This document shows, piece by piece, positions 25,482 to 33,055 of a stretch of 40,498 nt of DNA. The notes under the pieces are model-generated. The model saw nothing but the letters and a program-made list of their open reading frames with translations. It searched no databases and was not told the origin of the DNA. The position numbers were made by a program, and so were the translations under genes. The DNA comes from Victivallaceae bacterium (GTDB lineage Bacteria; Verrucomicrobiota; Lentisphaeria; Victivallales; Victivallaceae): contig JAKSOH010000006.1 of NCBI GenBank assembly GCA_024405675.1, forward strand, positions 1 through 40,498, given 5' to 3'. Within the stretch, counting starts at the first letter, position 1. The number at the start of each line of letters is the position of its first letter.

Positions 25482-25712
25482 ATGAAAGAAAACGATTGCC
25501 AATTCGAGATGGTCCGCATCCGGCGGATCCAGAACATTCTCGCCGACGAATATCGGCAACCATTGAACATCCGGGCGCTGGCGCAGCGGCTGAACGTTTC
25601 GCGTGAACACCTTTACCGTACTTTCCGCAGGAAATCATTCCGGCGGCTCTGTTTTTATCCGGTTGCCGGCGACATCCATCCAATGGAAATGTCTTTCGAA
25701 AAAATGTTGTAA
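25482..25712 (+). pseudogene. Remnant of an AraC-family regulator (first HTH only)
   Basis: A 76-codon open frame. Residues about 12-48 (IRRIQNILADEYRQPLNIRAL, AQRLNVSREHLYRTFRRK) match the first helix-turn-helix of the AraC DNA-binding domain. The second HTH and the long conserved helix are missing; the frame ends in unrelated sequence, and the other frames do not restore them. No effector domain precedes it: an in-frame TAA lies six codons before the ATG, and there is no clear ribosome site. It diverges from the flavoprotein gene, where a regulator of the glycan locus would be expected. I read it as a broken regulator; a functional mini-regulator is possible but less likely. Confidence 0.6.
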
Positions 25713-25801
25713 AAATGTTTCAAATTTTTTCCAAAAACGGCATAAAAGGACATTATGGGCGCTCTGTCGCGAGCGGATTGATTTGAGAAGGAATTGAGCA
25801 T

Positions 25802-25816
25802 AAAAAAAAAAAAAAA
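25802..25816 (-). terminator. Uninterrupted 15-bp T tract (minus strand) after tRNA-Arg(CCG)
   Basis: Fifteen consecutive A (plus strand) directly abut the encoded CCA of the minus-strand tRNA, so the transcript would end in 15 U. There is no separate hairpin, but the tRNA T/acceptor arms themselves could act as the stem. The run also makes a likely slippage-prone site. Confidence 0.5.
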
Positions 25817-25893
25817 TGGTACACCCGGCGCGATTCGAACGCGCGGCCTTCTACTCCGGAGGCAGACGCTCTATCCAACTGAGCTACGGGTGC
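25817..25893 (-). tRNA. trnR-CCG: tRNA-Arg (anticodon CCG)
   Basis: The minus strand gives a 77-nt cloverleaf: acceptor GCACCCG/CGGGTGT, D-arm GCTCAGTTGGATAGAGC, anticodon stem TCTGC/GTAGA (one G-U) around loop CTCCGGA (anticodon CCG, reads CGG), T-arm GCGCGTTCGAATCGCGC and an encoded CCA. It shares a 20-nt D-arm stretch and the T-loop with tRNA-Arg(CCU) at 11452, in the opposite orientation. Confidence 0.96.
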
Positions 25894-25910
25894 ACACTGC
25901 AACTAACGAT

Positions 25911-25939
25911 AATGTACCCATCGACCCGATGATTTTCAA
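25911..25939 (-). promoter_or_regulatory. Candidate promoter of tRNA-Arg(CCG)
   Basis: On the minus strand TTGAAA (25934-25939, 5/6) and TACATT (25911-25916, 4/6) are spaced by 17 bp, ending 18 bp before the tRNA 5' end. The -35 falls inside one arm of the inverted repeat at 25935-25965. Confidence 0.6.
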
Positions 25940-25965
25940 CTTGTAGGAGGAGATTTCAAGTTGAA
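25935..25965. repeat. Perfect 9-bp inverted repeat over the tRNA-Arg promoter
   Basis: TTCAACTTG (25935-25943) and CAAGTTGAA (25957-25965) are exact inverse copies around a 13-nt loop. The left arm covers the -35 element of tRNA-Arg(CCG), and the whole lies between that promoter and the divergent promoter at 26005. It could be an operator or a hairpin in a leader. Confidence 0.45.
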
Positions 25966-26004
25966 GTGTCATTTCAAAACGGTTTCCACAACGGCATGGA
26001 ACTC

Positions 26005-26032
26005 TTGCCGGACAACCAAAACATGCTATAGT
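26005..26032 (+). promoter_or_regulatory. Candidate promoter of the 1065-residue protein gene
   Basis: TTGCCG (26005-26010, 4/6) and TATAGT (26027-26032, 5/6) are separated by 16 bp, and a TGC directly before the -10 makes an extended -10. It ends 57 bp before the start at 26090. Confidence 0.6.
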
Positions 26033-26089
26033 ATCGTAAAACAATGGTTCGAGAAAGTTTTTACCAACACACAAAAGAGGAGTTCCTAG

Positions 26090-29000
26090 ATGTTCAAGAA
26101 ATTCATATTGCTTTTGTTCATGCTTTCATGCCTAGTCGCGCTATCCGAAGTCATAGTGGTGAAACCAGACGCATACAAAAACCTGAATGGATGGGAAGTC
26201 CAGCAGACGGTGCTGCTGAGCACAGGGAAAGGCAACAAGGCATCGACGACCATCAACGCGGCCGAATCCGGCAAGTACTACATGTACGTCAGCAGCATCA
26301 ATCACGAACAGGATCCCGCTAGAGCCTGGCGGCAGACACACATCATCATCAACGGCACCGATCTCGGCAGATTCTGCGACGCCTTTGGAAGGGGGCAGAA
26401 AAAGCCGGGGCTCGGCTGGACCACAGGAAGGAAGGTTACGCTCAAAAAAGGCGCCAATGAATTGAGTCTGTCATCGCACGCCGGCAATTGCCGGCTTGGT
26501 GACATTATCTTCTCCACGGAAAAGATCGATCCAGTCGCACAAGCCCAGAAAGCGGAAAACGCTCCGGTCGACTATTCCAAACTGACCGGCGATTTGCCAA
26601 ACATTCCTAAGCTTGACGGGATTTTCGGCCGTCCGAAGGGCAATCCGAACGGGCCGAAGTTGCTTGTTCTCTCCGGAAGCCGTCCGTGGATAGGCAATGG
26701 CCTTGGCTCCGCCTTCGGCAGGGCCGGAGCTTCCGTGAGCCTCCTGAACAGCGTCTATCTCGGCGGACTCGGCGGGGCCAGCATCAAGATCACGCCGACC
26801 GACCCCGTGGAGCCCAAACCCGTCGACTACGTGACACCGGAGTTCAAGCAGCTGTCCCGCTACAAGGCGGTGATCATAAACGACATCAACGCCTCGAACC
26901 AGGATAAGCTTTTCACCGAGGATCGAGTGGAAGCGATGAAGCAGTATGTTGCGAATGGCGGGGTGCTCGTGCTCACCATCAATGCGCCGGAATCACTCGG
27001 TGACCTGCTCCCAGTCGAACTGGGCGACATGGTCGATCTTGACAATGACGATCCGGTCTATGCAGTGCGCCCGGTCTCGGCCAAGTTCTCGCGGTTGCCG
27101 GAACGCTGGCAAATCGTCGACCCCTACAAGGAGGCGACGCTGACCAAAGATGCGAAGACCGTATCAGCCATCGTAGACGAAAAGGGCAAAGAAAACGGAA
27201 TATACATTGCATGCAAGAAATATGGAAAAGGCAGCGTCTGGTTCATGAATACGCAGCGGACCCGTCGCCAGACTGCGGTTCAGATGTTCAACTGGTGCTA
27301 CTGCGGTGTTCTCTTCGTGTCGACCGTCAACGAAGCGGCAGGACTCAATCTCGATGTTGAGAAATCCCTGACCACCAAGGCGGAGCCGCTGAAGCCCAAG
27401 ACCATTGCATCGGCAGAGGCCGAGATAAGGGTGCCGAAACTGGATCTCTCGAAGGACGATGCCAAGGTCGAGGTGAACGGAAACGAGGCCAGATTCTCCA
27501 GCGGATACAGGTTCGTCAGCAACGGCAAGTCGCTGGACATCACCTATCCCGACGGCAACACCTACGTCAGGAACCTGAGGCCCGTGTTCAAGCTCCCCAA
27601 GGGCGCGGCCGCGGTCGACGACGCGTCGACCGCCGAGGCCACGAACGCCAAGGACAACACGATATTGTCCAAGGAGCAGTTCGCCATCAAGAGCATGAAG
27701 GGCGGGAGCAATCTCACCATCGAGCTCGTCGGAGACAAGGGGTCCGCGATCGAGTGGCAGTTCGTAACCGGCAAGGCGGATGTCGACGGCAGGCAATTCG
27801 CAGGAATCGGCGAGAAGTTCTCCATCAGGAAACTTGGGGATTACGCGAAGCTGCTCTACTCGGTGGGACCGAGGTACGAGATAGACGCCGACAACGTCAA
27901 CATCAGGCGCTTTGCCTGCTACCAGCCGCCGCGCGGATACAACGACTACGATGCGACTGGAAAGGCCGACGTGGACACCCGTCCCTGGGGATTCTTCTCG
28001 GACGGACAGCCGTTCACCTGGGTCGAGGGCAAGAAGGCGGTGTTCAGCGAATTCATCGACGACCTGTTCCCGATCAAGGTCCAGATGCGGATGAAGAAGG
28101 GACAGAAGACCGTCAGTTCCTTGATCGACCTGACTTTCGGCCGGGTCAAGGCTCCGCAGGAGACCGCAATCATCTGGCACATGGCCGGTCCTGCAAGCGC
28201 GAACACCACAAACGACTGGATGGCGATGTACCAGTTCCAGCGCCACAATCTGAGGAAGAAGTTCGGAGTTCCGGAAAAGTGCCCGCAGACCTACGCGGCC
28301 TTTTCCGATACGTGCAATGCGAACGAGAGACTCGCGGCGATCGAGGATGCCGCAGAATTTGGATTCAGGATCATGCACGTTCCGATGTGCCCTTCCCCCA
28401 TGCATGCGTTCGGGCACATGAAGATAGCTGAAACGATAAGGGAGAACGGCATGGGCGCCTATCCGTGGATGCCCTGCGCCCACGATCCCGACAAGACCCC
28501 GACGGTCAAGGCGCATCCGGACTGGTTCCTGAAGGACGAGAAGGGCAACTTGACGCAGTTCTTCAACCACTTCTACGTCGCCGACATGTACAATCCGGAT
28601 TTCCGCAAATGGTTCATGGGAAAGGTCGACGAGATGATCGACTCCGGTGTCGTCACCTGCTGGTATGACATGGGCGGAGCCGCCAGCGGCATGATGGACT
28701 TCAAGAAGGAGGAGTCGAAGGTCGGCCTCTGGGCGCAGATGGAGATATTCCGGCACTGGTACGAGCGCGGCGGATGGGCGACCACCGAGGGCATGAACCC
28801 GATCGTCAACGACGGCTATCTCTTCTTCGCCGACCGGTACAAGGGACCGTTCATAGGACGGGAATTCCAGCTGTTCGGCGTCCAGTGCCAGACCAGCGTC
28901 AAGGACCACCTCTACTTCGATTACTTCCGCACCAGCATGTACTGCACGTTCTTCCCGATCGTCATGAACAACTGGCGCCAGAAGTTCGAGAGCATTGAGG

Positions 29001-29287
29001 GCGAAAACCGAATGGTTGCAAGAATCAAGCACTATCTGCCAGCCATCAACGCCGCCTTGGACAACGGCATGCCGTTCATACGGGAAACGCCGTTCGGCAC
29101 CACATGGAGCAGCGACAAAGGCGGTGCCATATTCTGTTTCGACGGAGTCAATGACATCGACATAAAGATTCCGGATGGCTATTACGCGGAGTCCATGACC
29201 ACAGCGAAGGACAATCTGAAAAAACTGAACGGAGTGCTGCCTAAGAAGGTGGATCCGGAGACGATTATCATCATCCGCAAAAAGTAA
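26090..29287 (+). CDS. Exported multidomain protein: GATase-like domain followed by a GH36/GH31-like barrel
   Basis: A 1065-residue protein with a Sec signal (MFKKFILLLFMLSCLVALS). Residues about 20-150 form a beta-rich region like a carbohydrate-binding module. About 187-420 resemble a type 1 glutamine-amidotransferase/ThuA-like fold (KLLVLSGSRPW, YKAVIINDIN, MKQYVANGGVLVLT), but I see no catalytic Cys nucleophile elbow. A beta-sandwich follows, then a TIM-barrel-like region (about 690-1000) with HDPDKTPTVKAHPDWF and CWYDMGG, where Asp860 sits where clan GH-D enzymes place the nucleophile. An alpha-glycosidase-type activity is inferred, with weak support. GAGGAG precedes the ATG. It has its own promoter and terminator and therefore looks monocistronic. 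Confidence 0.75.
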   Translation: MFKKFILLLFMLSCLVALSEVIVVKPDAYKNLNGWEVQQTVLLSTGKGNKASTTINAAESGKYYMYVSSINHEQDPARAWRQTHIIINGTDLGRFCDAFGRGQKKPGLGWTTGRKVTLKKGANELSLSSHAGNCRLGDIIFSTEKIDPVAQAQKAENAPVDYSKLTGDLPNIPKLDGIFGRPKGNPNGPKLLVLSGSRPWIGNGLGSAFGRAGASVSLLNSVYLGGLGGASIKITPTDPVEPKPVDYVTPEFKQLSRYKAVIINDINASNQDKLFTEDRVEAMKQYVANGGVLVLTINAPESLGDLLPVELGDMVDLDNDDPVYAVRPVSAKFSRLPERWQIVDPYKEATLTKDAKTVSAIVDEKGKENGIYIACKKYGKGSVWFMNTQRTRRQTAVQMFNWCYCGVLFVSTVNEAAGLNLDVEKSLTTKAEPLKPKTIASAEAEIRVPKLDLSKDDAKVEVNGNEARFSSGYRFVSNGKSLDITYPDGNTYVRNLRPVFKLPKGAAAVDDASTAEATNAKDNTILSKEQFAIKSMKGGSNLTIELVGDKGSAIEWQFVTGKADVDGRQFAGIGEKFSIRKLGDYAKLLYSVGPRYEIDADNVNIRRFACYQPPRGYNDYDATGKADVDTRPWGFFSDGQPFTWVEGKKAVFSEFIDDLFPIKVQMRMKKGQKTVSSLIDLTFGRVKAPQETAIIWHMAGPASANTTNDWMAMYQFQRHNLRKKFGVPEKCPQTYAAFSDTCNANERLAAIEDAAEFGFRIMHVPMCPSPMHAFGHMKIAETIRENGMGAYPWMPCAHDPDKTPTVKAHPDWFLKDEKGNLTQFFNHFYVADMYNPDFRKWFMGKVDEMIDSGVVTCWYDMGGAASGMMDFKKEESKVGLWAQMEIFRHWYERGGWATTEGMNPIVNDGYLFFADRYKGPFIGREFQLFGVQCQTSVKDHLYFDYFRTSMYCTFFPIVMNNWRQKFESIEGENRMVARIKHYLPAINAALDNGMPFIRETPFGTTWSSDKGGAIFCFDGVNDIDIKIPDGYYAESMTTAKDNLKKLNGVLPKKVDPETIIIIRKK

Positions 29288-29304
29288 CTTATCGCAATGA
29301 AACT

Positions 29305-29342
29305 GCCGCGGCGGAACAAAATCCGCCGCGGCTTTTTATTTT
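29305..29342 (+). terminator. Rho-independent terminator of the 26090-29287 gene
   Basis: An 11-bp perfect stem, GCCGCGGCGGA (29305-29315) with TCCGCCGCGGC (29322-29332), has the 6-nt loop ACAAAA and is followed by TTTTTATTTTA. It starts 18 bp after the stop. The remaining gap to 29468 shows no further feature. Confidence 0.93.
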
Positions 29343-29468
29343 AGATTCGCCGGCGCGACCTTCTGTCACTAAGATAGATATTCCGCTATCCAGCCGAGTT
29401 GCGAACATGCGCTCCAATTACCGATGCTCGGCGGCCATCTGCATGGCGCCAACGGTGAAGTATCTCGG

Positions 29469-30806
29469 TCATCCTGCGAAATTCGGCAGGAACGCACCGA
29501 TACCACGGAGCTTTTCCTGCAATGTCCTGACGTTGAGTCCATGGACGTCAGCGCCCTGCCCGATTGCCAGGGACGCCGCCATACCGGCCGCCTGACCGGT
29601 GAGATAGCAGCCCGGCATCACCCGCAACGACGCCTGCATCTTGCGGTCCGTGCTCACGCAACGACCTGCCACCAACAAGTTCTTGCACCCGATCGGGGTC
29701 AGGCAGCGATAGGGTATTCCGTAGCTTTCACCTGGCTTGTAGCGGTACTTCTCCCGGAAATCCTTTTCGAATGCGGCATAGGCCTCCGGATTGGTGGAGG
29801 CAGGATGACAATCTATCTGATAGCAGTAGCGACCGATTTCGTCTTCGAATACCGCCCTGGCCAAAAAGTCATCCGCGGTAAGGACGTAGTCGCCGATGAT
29901 CCGGCGGCTTTCCCGCACGCCCATGACGTTCGCCGTGCCGCTGAGTTCGACGTTCTCGTATCCAGGTATGTATTTGCGGTAGAATTTCTCGAACTCCGGC
30001 ATTCTGCTGCGTTCCTGCACCAGATGATGCGTCAGCGAACGCTCGTCTGTGGAATCCAGTCCGAATGCATGCCCCATGTTGCCACCGGAGACATGCAGTC
30101 CCACCCGCCACATGCCGGGATGATGCGGATCCTTGATCGTGAAGATGTCTTCTTTCTCGAAACACTTGTAAAGCAGTTCCCTCACCGGCTTTCCGGTCAG
30201 TCCTGGCTTTCCTCCTGGATTGAACTCGACATTGCCCCACAGACTGCATAGCGTTCCCGGCATTGGACCGCCGGTCTCGTCGCCCATTTCCCACTTGGCG
30301 CCGGCCATCACCGAAAGATCGCCGTCTCCGGTGGCGTCGATGTAGATCTTGGCGCGTACAGCGAACAATCCCTTCTTTGCGCTACAGACGACATAGTCTA
30401 TGACTCCGTCATGGCATACGGCGTCGACCGCGGTAGTATGGAAAGTGAAATCCACGCCGGCTTCAGAAACCATGCGGTCATAGACGCGCTTGAGCATCTC
30501 GGCCGGAATGCAGACCTCTGGAACCGGATAGTCGATTCCCTTTTCTGCATTTAGCGACTCCAGAACCTCGCGTCCGATGCCATCGGCGAGAAAATCGACA
30601 CCATTGCCGAACGTGCAGAATGCCGGAACCAGGCCGGCCGTTCCCATGCCCCCCAGGCAGCCGTTCGTTTCAGCCAGAGACACCCGCCTGCCCTGCCGCG
30701 CCGCAACCACGGCCGCAGCTATTCCCGCCGGACCGCCGCCGGCGACGAACACGTCGACGTCGTATCTGACATCCAGCGTCTTTCCGTATTCGACCTTCGT
30801 TGCCAT
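29469..30806 (-). CDS. FAD-dependent oxidoreductase (PF12831-like), cytoplasmic
   Basis: A 445-residue flavoprotein. The Rossmann motif is VDVFVAGGGPAGIAAAVVAA (about 17-36), with AETNGCLGGMGTAG as the next FAD contact, IDATGDGDLSVMAGA as the ATG motif, and a C-terminal NLLVAGRCVS...M.GCYLTGQAAGMAA segment. There is no signal peptide. The family is common beside glycan-degradation genes, but no defined reaction is known to me. It is the last gene of the long minus-strand operon, 22 bp after the EEP gene. The ATG at 30806 has no strong ribosome site, so translation may depend on coupling. It has the same fold as the second module of the 22600-25314 protein but is much smaller and not exported. 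Confidence 0.88.
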   Translation of the reverse strand: MATKVEYGKTLDVRYDVDVFVAGGGPAGIAAAVVAARQGRRVSLAETNGCLGGMGTAGLVPAFCTFGNGVDFLADGIGREVLESLNAEKGIDYPVPEVCIPAEMLKRVYDRMVSEAGVDFTFHTTAVDAVCHDGVIDYVVCSAKKGLFAVRAKIYIDATGDGDLSVMAGAKWEMGDETGGPMPGTLCSLWGNVEFNPGGKPGLTGKPVRELLYKCFEKEDIFTIKDPHHPGMWRVGLHVSGGNMGHAFGLDSTDERSLTHHLVQERSRMPEFEKFYRKYIPGYENVELSGTANVMGVRESRRIIGDYVLTADDFLARAVFEDEIGRYCYQIDCHPASTNPEAYAAFEKDFREKYRYKPGESYGIPYRCLTPIGCKNLLVAGRCVSTDRKMQASLRVMPGCYLTGQAAGMAASLAIGQGADVHGLNVRTLQEKLRGIGAFLPNFAG

Positions 30807-30828
30807 GAGATGATTTCAATCGCTTTTG

Positions 30829-31671
30829 CTATTTTATCGATAAAGTGACAACGACCGGATAGTGGTCGGATGCGTATTTGCCTTTGACGAGAGAGTCATC
30901 GGTACGATGCGACAGCACCGAGAAATCCTTCGACACGAAGATGAAGTCAATTGGACGATCGGTCCTGCTCCGACCCCAACCCTGATAGGTCATCTTCGAT
31001 CCCTCGTGGGGCGTTGTTGAAACGGCGGCGCTATCGTCCAGCATGGACAGCACTGTCCGGTAGGTCTCCGAGCCGGGATGTGAATTGAAGTCCCCTGAAA
31101 GTATCATGGGCTTGCCTGCGGCGTTTTTCTTCGCATGCGCAATCAGAAGCTTGATTCCCTCGCATCTTGCCCGCTCGCTGACGTGATCCAGGTGGGTGTT
31201 GTAGTAGATGAACTCCTTTTTGCTTTGCTTGTCGCGAAAAATTCCCCATGTTGCGATTCGCGGACAGGCGCTGCCCCACGAACGGACACCGGGGACGTCA
31301 GGCCGCTCGGAAAGTCCGAACGTACCGCTCGCCAGACATTCGAAACGCGACCTGCGGTAGAGAATGCAGCTGAATTCGCCCTTGCGTTTGAAATCCTCCC
31401 GTCCTCCGCCGATGCAGTCGTATTCGGAGTTATCGACCAAGCCATCCAGCTGCTCTGCGACAGGCTCCTGCAGACCGAGTATGTCGATTTTGTTCTTTTC
31501 GATGATTTCGCGGCATCTAGGCAACCGCTCCGCCCAGGAGTTGGGAGACCGGTCCACTGGAACTCGAACATTGAACGTGGCCGCGACAAACGTCTCTCTA
31601 TTGTCCAGAGCGGCGGTGGCGAAACACATGGCCGCGCACGTCAACGCGAAACCAATCTTCAGAACATTCAT
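30829..31671 (-). CDS. Secreted endonuclease/exonuclease/phosphatase (EEP) family protein
   Basis: A 280-residue protein with a Sec signal (MNVLKIGFALTCAAMCFATA), so it acts outside the cytoplasm. The EEP catalytic set is complete: TFNVR (Asn34), LGLQE (Glu69), NTHLD (His160), SGDFNSHPGS (Asp194, Asn196), RPIDFIF (Asp242) and SDHYPV (His270). The fold cuts phosphodiester bonds in nucleic acids, inositol phosphates or lipids. This size with this pattern is common in secreted Bacteroidetes/PVC proteins of unknown substrate. The ATG at 31671 is preceded by GGGGTGG; the frame continues 12 codons upstream without support. It lies 50 bp after the sirtuin stop and 22 bp before the flavoprotein start. 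Confidence 0.9.
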   Translation of the reverse strand: MNVLKIGFALTCAAMCFATAALDNRETFVAATFNVRVPVDRSPNSWAERLPRCREIIEKNKIDILGLQEPVAEQLDGLVDNSEYDCIGGGREDFKRKGEFSCILYRRSRFECLASGTFGLSERPDVPGVRSWGSACPRIATWGIFRDKQSKKEFIYYNTHLDHVSERARCEGIKLLIAHAKKNAAGKPMILSGDFNSHPGSETYRTVLSMLDDSAAVSTTPHEGSKMTYQGWGRSRTDRPIDFIFVSKDFSVLSHRTDDSLVKGKYASDHYPVVVTLSIK

Positions 31672-31721
31672 TTCACCACCCCGGTATATTGTGACTTGTT
31701 TGCGCATACGTCCCCCATCTC

Positions 31722-32477
31722 CTATCTGCCGCCGTATCTTTCAAGTATTCCGGAAAACACATCCTTGAGATCTTCGAAGCGCATCGCCGCCTGGTCATCC
31801 AGACAAGTCGGCGTGGCATTGACGATGACGAGAGCGGCACCGGATCGAGCGGAAATCATCGGCAGCTGCGCCGCCGGATGGACTGTCAGACTACTTCCGA
31901 GCACCAGCACCACGCTGGCATCGCCGAAATCCTCGATCCCCCGTTCGAACGCACCTTCCGGCAGGTTTTCGCCATAGAAGGTTATCTCGGGTTTCAACAC
32001 TCCGCCGCACTTGCAGCGCGGCACCTTGCCTTCGAGAACCGTTTTGGCCACTTCGTCGTATCCGCAGGTCGCCCCGCAGTTCCGACAACTATGCCGCGCC
32101 GGACTTCCGTGCAGTTCCACGATGCTCCTGCTGCCCGCCTTGGTGTGCAACAAATCAATGTTCTGGGTGTACACCCTGTCCAGCAGTCCGCGCCGCTCCA
32201 ACGCCGCCAGTCCGGTGTGCACGTCGGATGGATCGAACTCGTTGCATCGGTACACGAAGTTGCGCGCCCATTCATAGAATGGTTCTGGATCGCGGTCGAA
32301 AAGGTCTATCGAGAGTATTTCCTCGACCGGCAGTCCCTTCCACGGCTTGGAGTAGAATCCGTTCTTTCCGCGGAAATCAGGAATGCCGGAGAGTGTAGAT
32401 ATCCCCGCCCCTGTGAACGCGATTGTCTTGTCGGAATGCTCCAGAAGTTCGTACAAATTGTCGAGCGTGCTCTTCAC
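31722..32477 (-). CDS. cobB: Sirtuin (NAD-dependent protein deacylase)
   Basis: A 251-residue full-length Sir2 domain. GAGIST (23-28) and GIPDFRG (31-37) bind NAD, TQNID (104-108) and His123 in VELHGS form the active site, and four zinc cysteines are present (131, 134, 155, 157; a CxxC...CxC arrangement). It uses NAD to remove acyl groups from lysine, releasing nicotinamide and O-acyl-ADP-ribose. It starts with GTG at 32477, overlapping the flavin-reductase stop by 4 nt (GTGA), so it is translationally coupled. Being in one operon with a CinA/PncC protein links it to pyridine-nucleotide recycling. Confidence 0.94.
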   Translation of the reverse strand: MKSTLDNLYELLEHSDKTIAFTGAGISTLSGIPDFRGKNGFYSKPWKGLPVEEILSIDLFDRDPEPFYEWARNFVYRCNEFDPSDVHTGLAALERRGLLDRVYTQNIDLLHTKAGSRSIVELHGSPARHSCRNCGATCGYDEVAKTVLEGKVPRCKCGGVLKPEITFYGENLPEGAFERGIEDFGDASVVLVLGSSLTVHPAAQLPMISARSGAALVIVNATPTCLDDQAAMRFEDLKDVFSGILERYGGR

Positions 32478-33055
32478 CTCGCGCCATCCTTTTTCTTTAC
32501 CGAGAATCCGAATCCGCCGATAAAATCTCCGATTCCATAGTATCCGCCGTGGGCGTAGGCGATTGGATCCGCCTGACGCACGTCAAGCGCCCCCTTGTTG
32601 GAGATAAGCGATTCGTCCACCTGGACGGCGAGGATGTCGGCGACGAACATCACGTGCGATCCGAGTTCCAGCGTCTTGGACACCCGGCATTCCAGCGAAA
32701 CCGGGCATTCCGCCACAATCGGCGCCTGAACTGTCTCTCCCGGCCGAGCCGTGAGCGAGCATTCATTGAACTTGTCATGGTCGCGCCCCGACACCACACC
32801 GCAGTAATCAAGCGCCGACGCGATCTTGCGCGAAGGCATGTTGACGGTGAATTCCCCGCTGCGCTTGATCAGCGCGTAGCTGAACCGCTCCGGGCGAATC
32901 GACACGGACAACATCGCCGGATCGCTGCACACGATTCCGGTCCACGCCACCGTCAGCAAATTGTACTTCATCTCGCGGCCGTTGCCGCATCCGACCAGTA
33001 CCGCCGGAATCGGCAGCAGCTGCGTCGATCCAGGCCAGACCTTCTTGTTGCTCAT
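32474..33055 (-). CDS. Flavin reductase-like FMN-binding split-barrel protein
   Basis: A 193-residue protein of the flavoredoxin/flavin-reductase-like family. Features include PIPAVLVGCG near the N-terminus, NLLTVAWTGIVCSDPAMLSVSI (read in parts) as the flavin-binding sheet, FTVNMPS, the DYCGVVSGRDHDKF loop and a late HVMFVADI strand. Such proteins bind FMN and pass electrons or reduce free flavin in the cytoplasm; partners vary. It overlaps dgt (ATGA) and the sirtuin gene (GTGA) by 4 nt each. It could supply reduced flavin to the flavoprotein at the operon end, but that link is inference. Confidence 0.88.
   Translation of the reverse strand: MSNKKVWPGSTQLLPIPAVLVGCGNGREMKYNLLTVAWTGIVCSDPAMLSVSIRPERFSYALIKRSGEFTVNMPSRKIASALDYCGVVSGRDHDKFNECSLTARPGETVQAPIVAECPVSLECRVSKTLELGSHVMFVADILAVQVDESLISNKGALDVRQADPIAYAHGGYYGIGDFIGGFGFSVKKKDGAR

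Noticed and set aside
25364-25483. Repeated TTGTGACAT at 25365-25373 and 25475-25483 as a regulator-binding pair
   Set aside because: Only nine bases, no dyad symmetry, and the second copy includes the start codon of the AraC remnant; too short to separate from chance.
27164-29032. Minus-strand frame of 622 codons inside the 1065-residue gene
   Set aside because: Antisense shadow without ribosome site or motif; the plus-strand frame has promoter, signal peptide and terminator.
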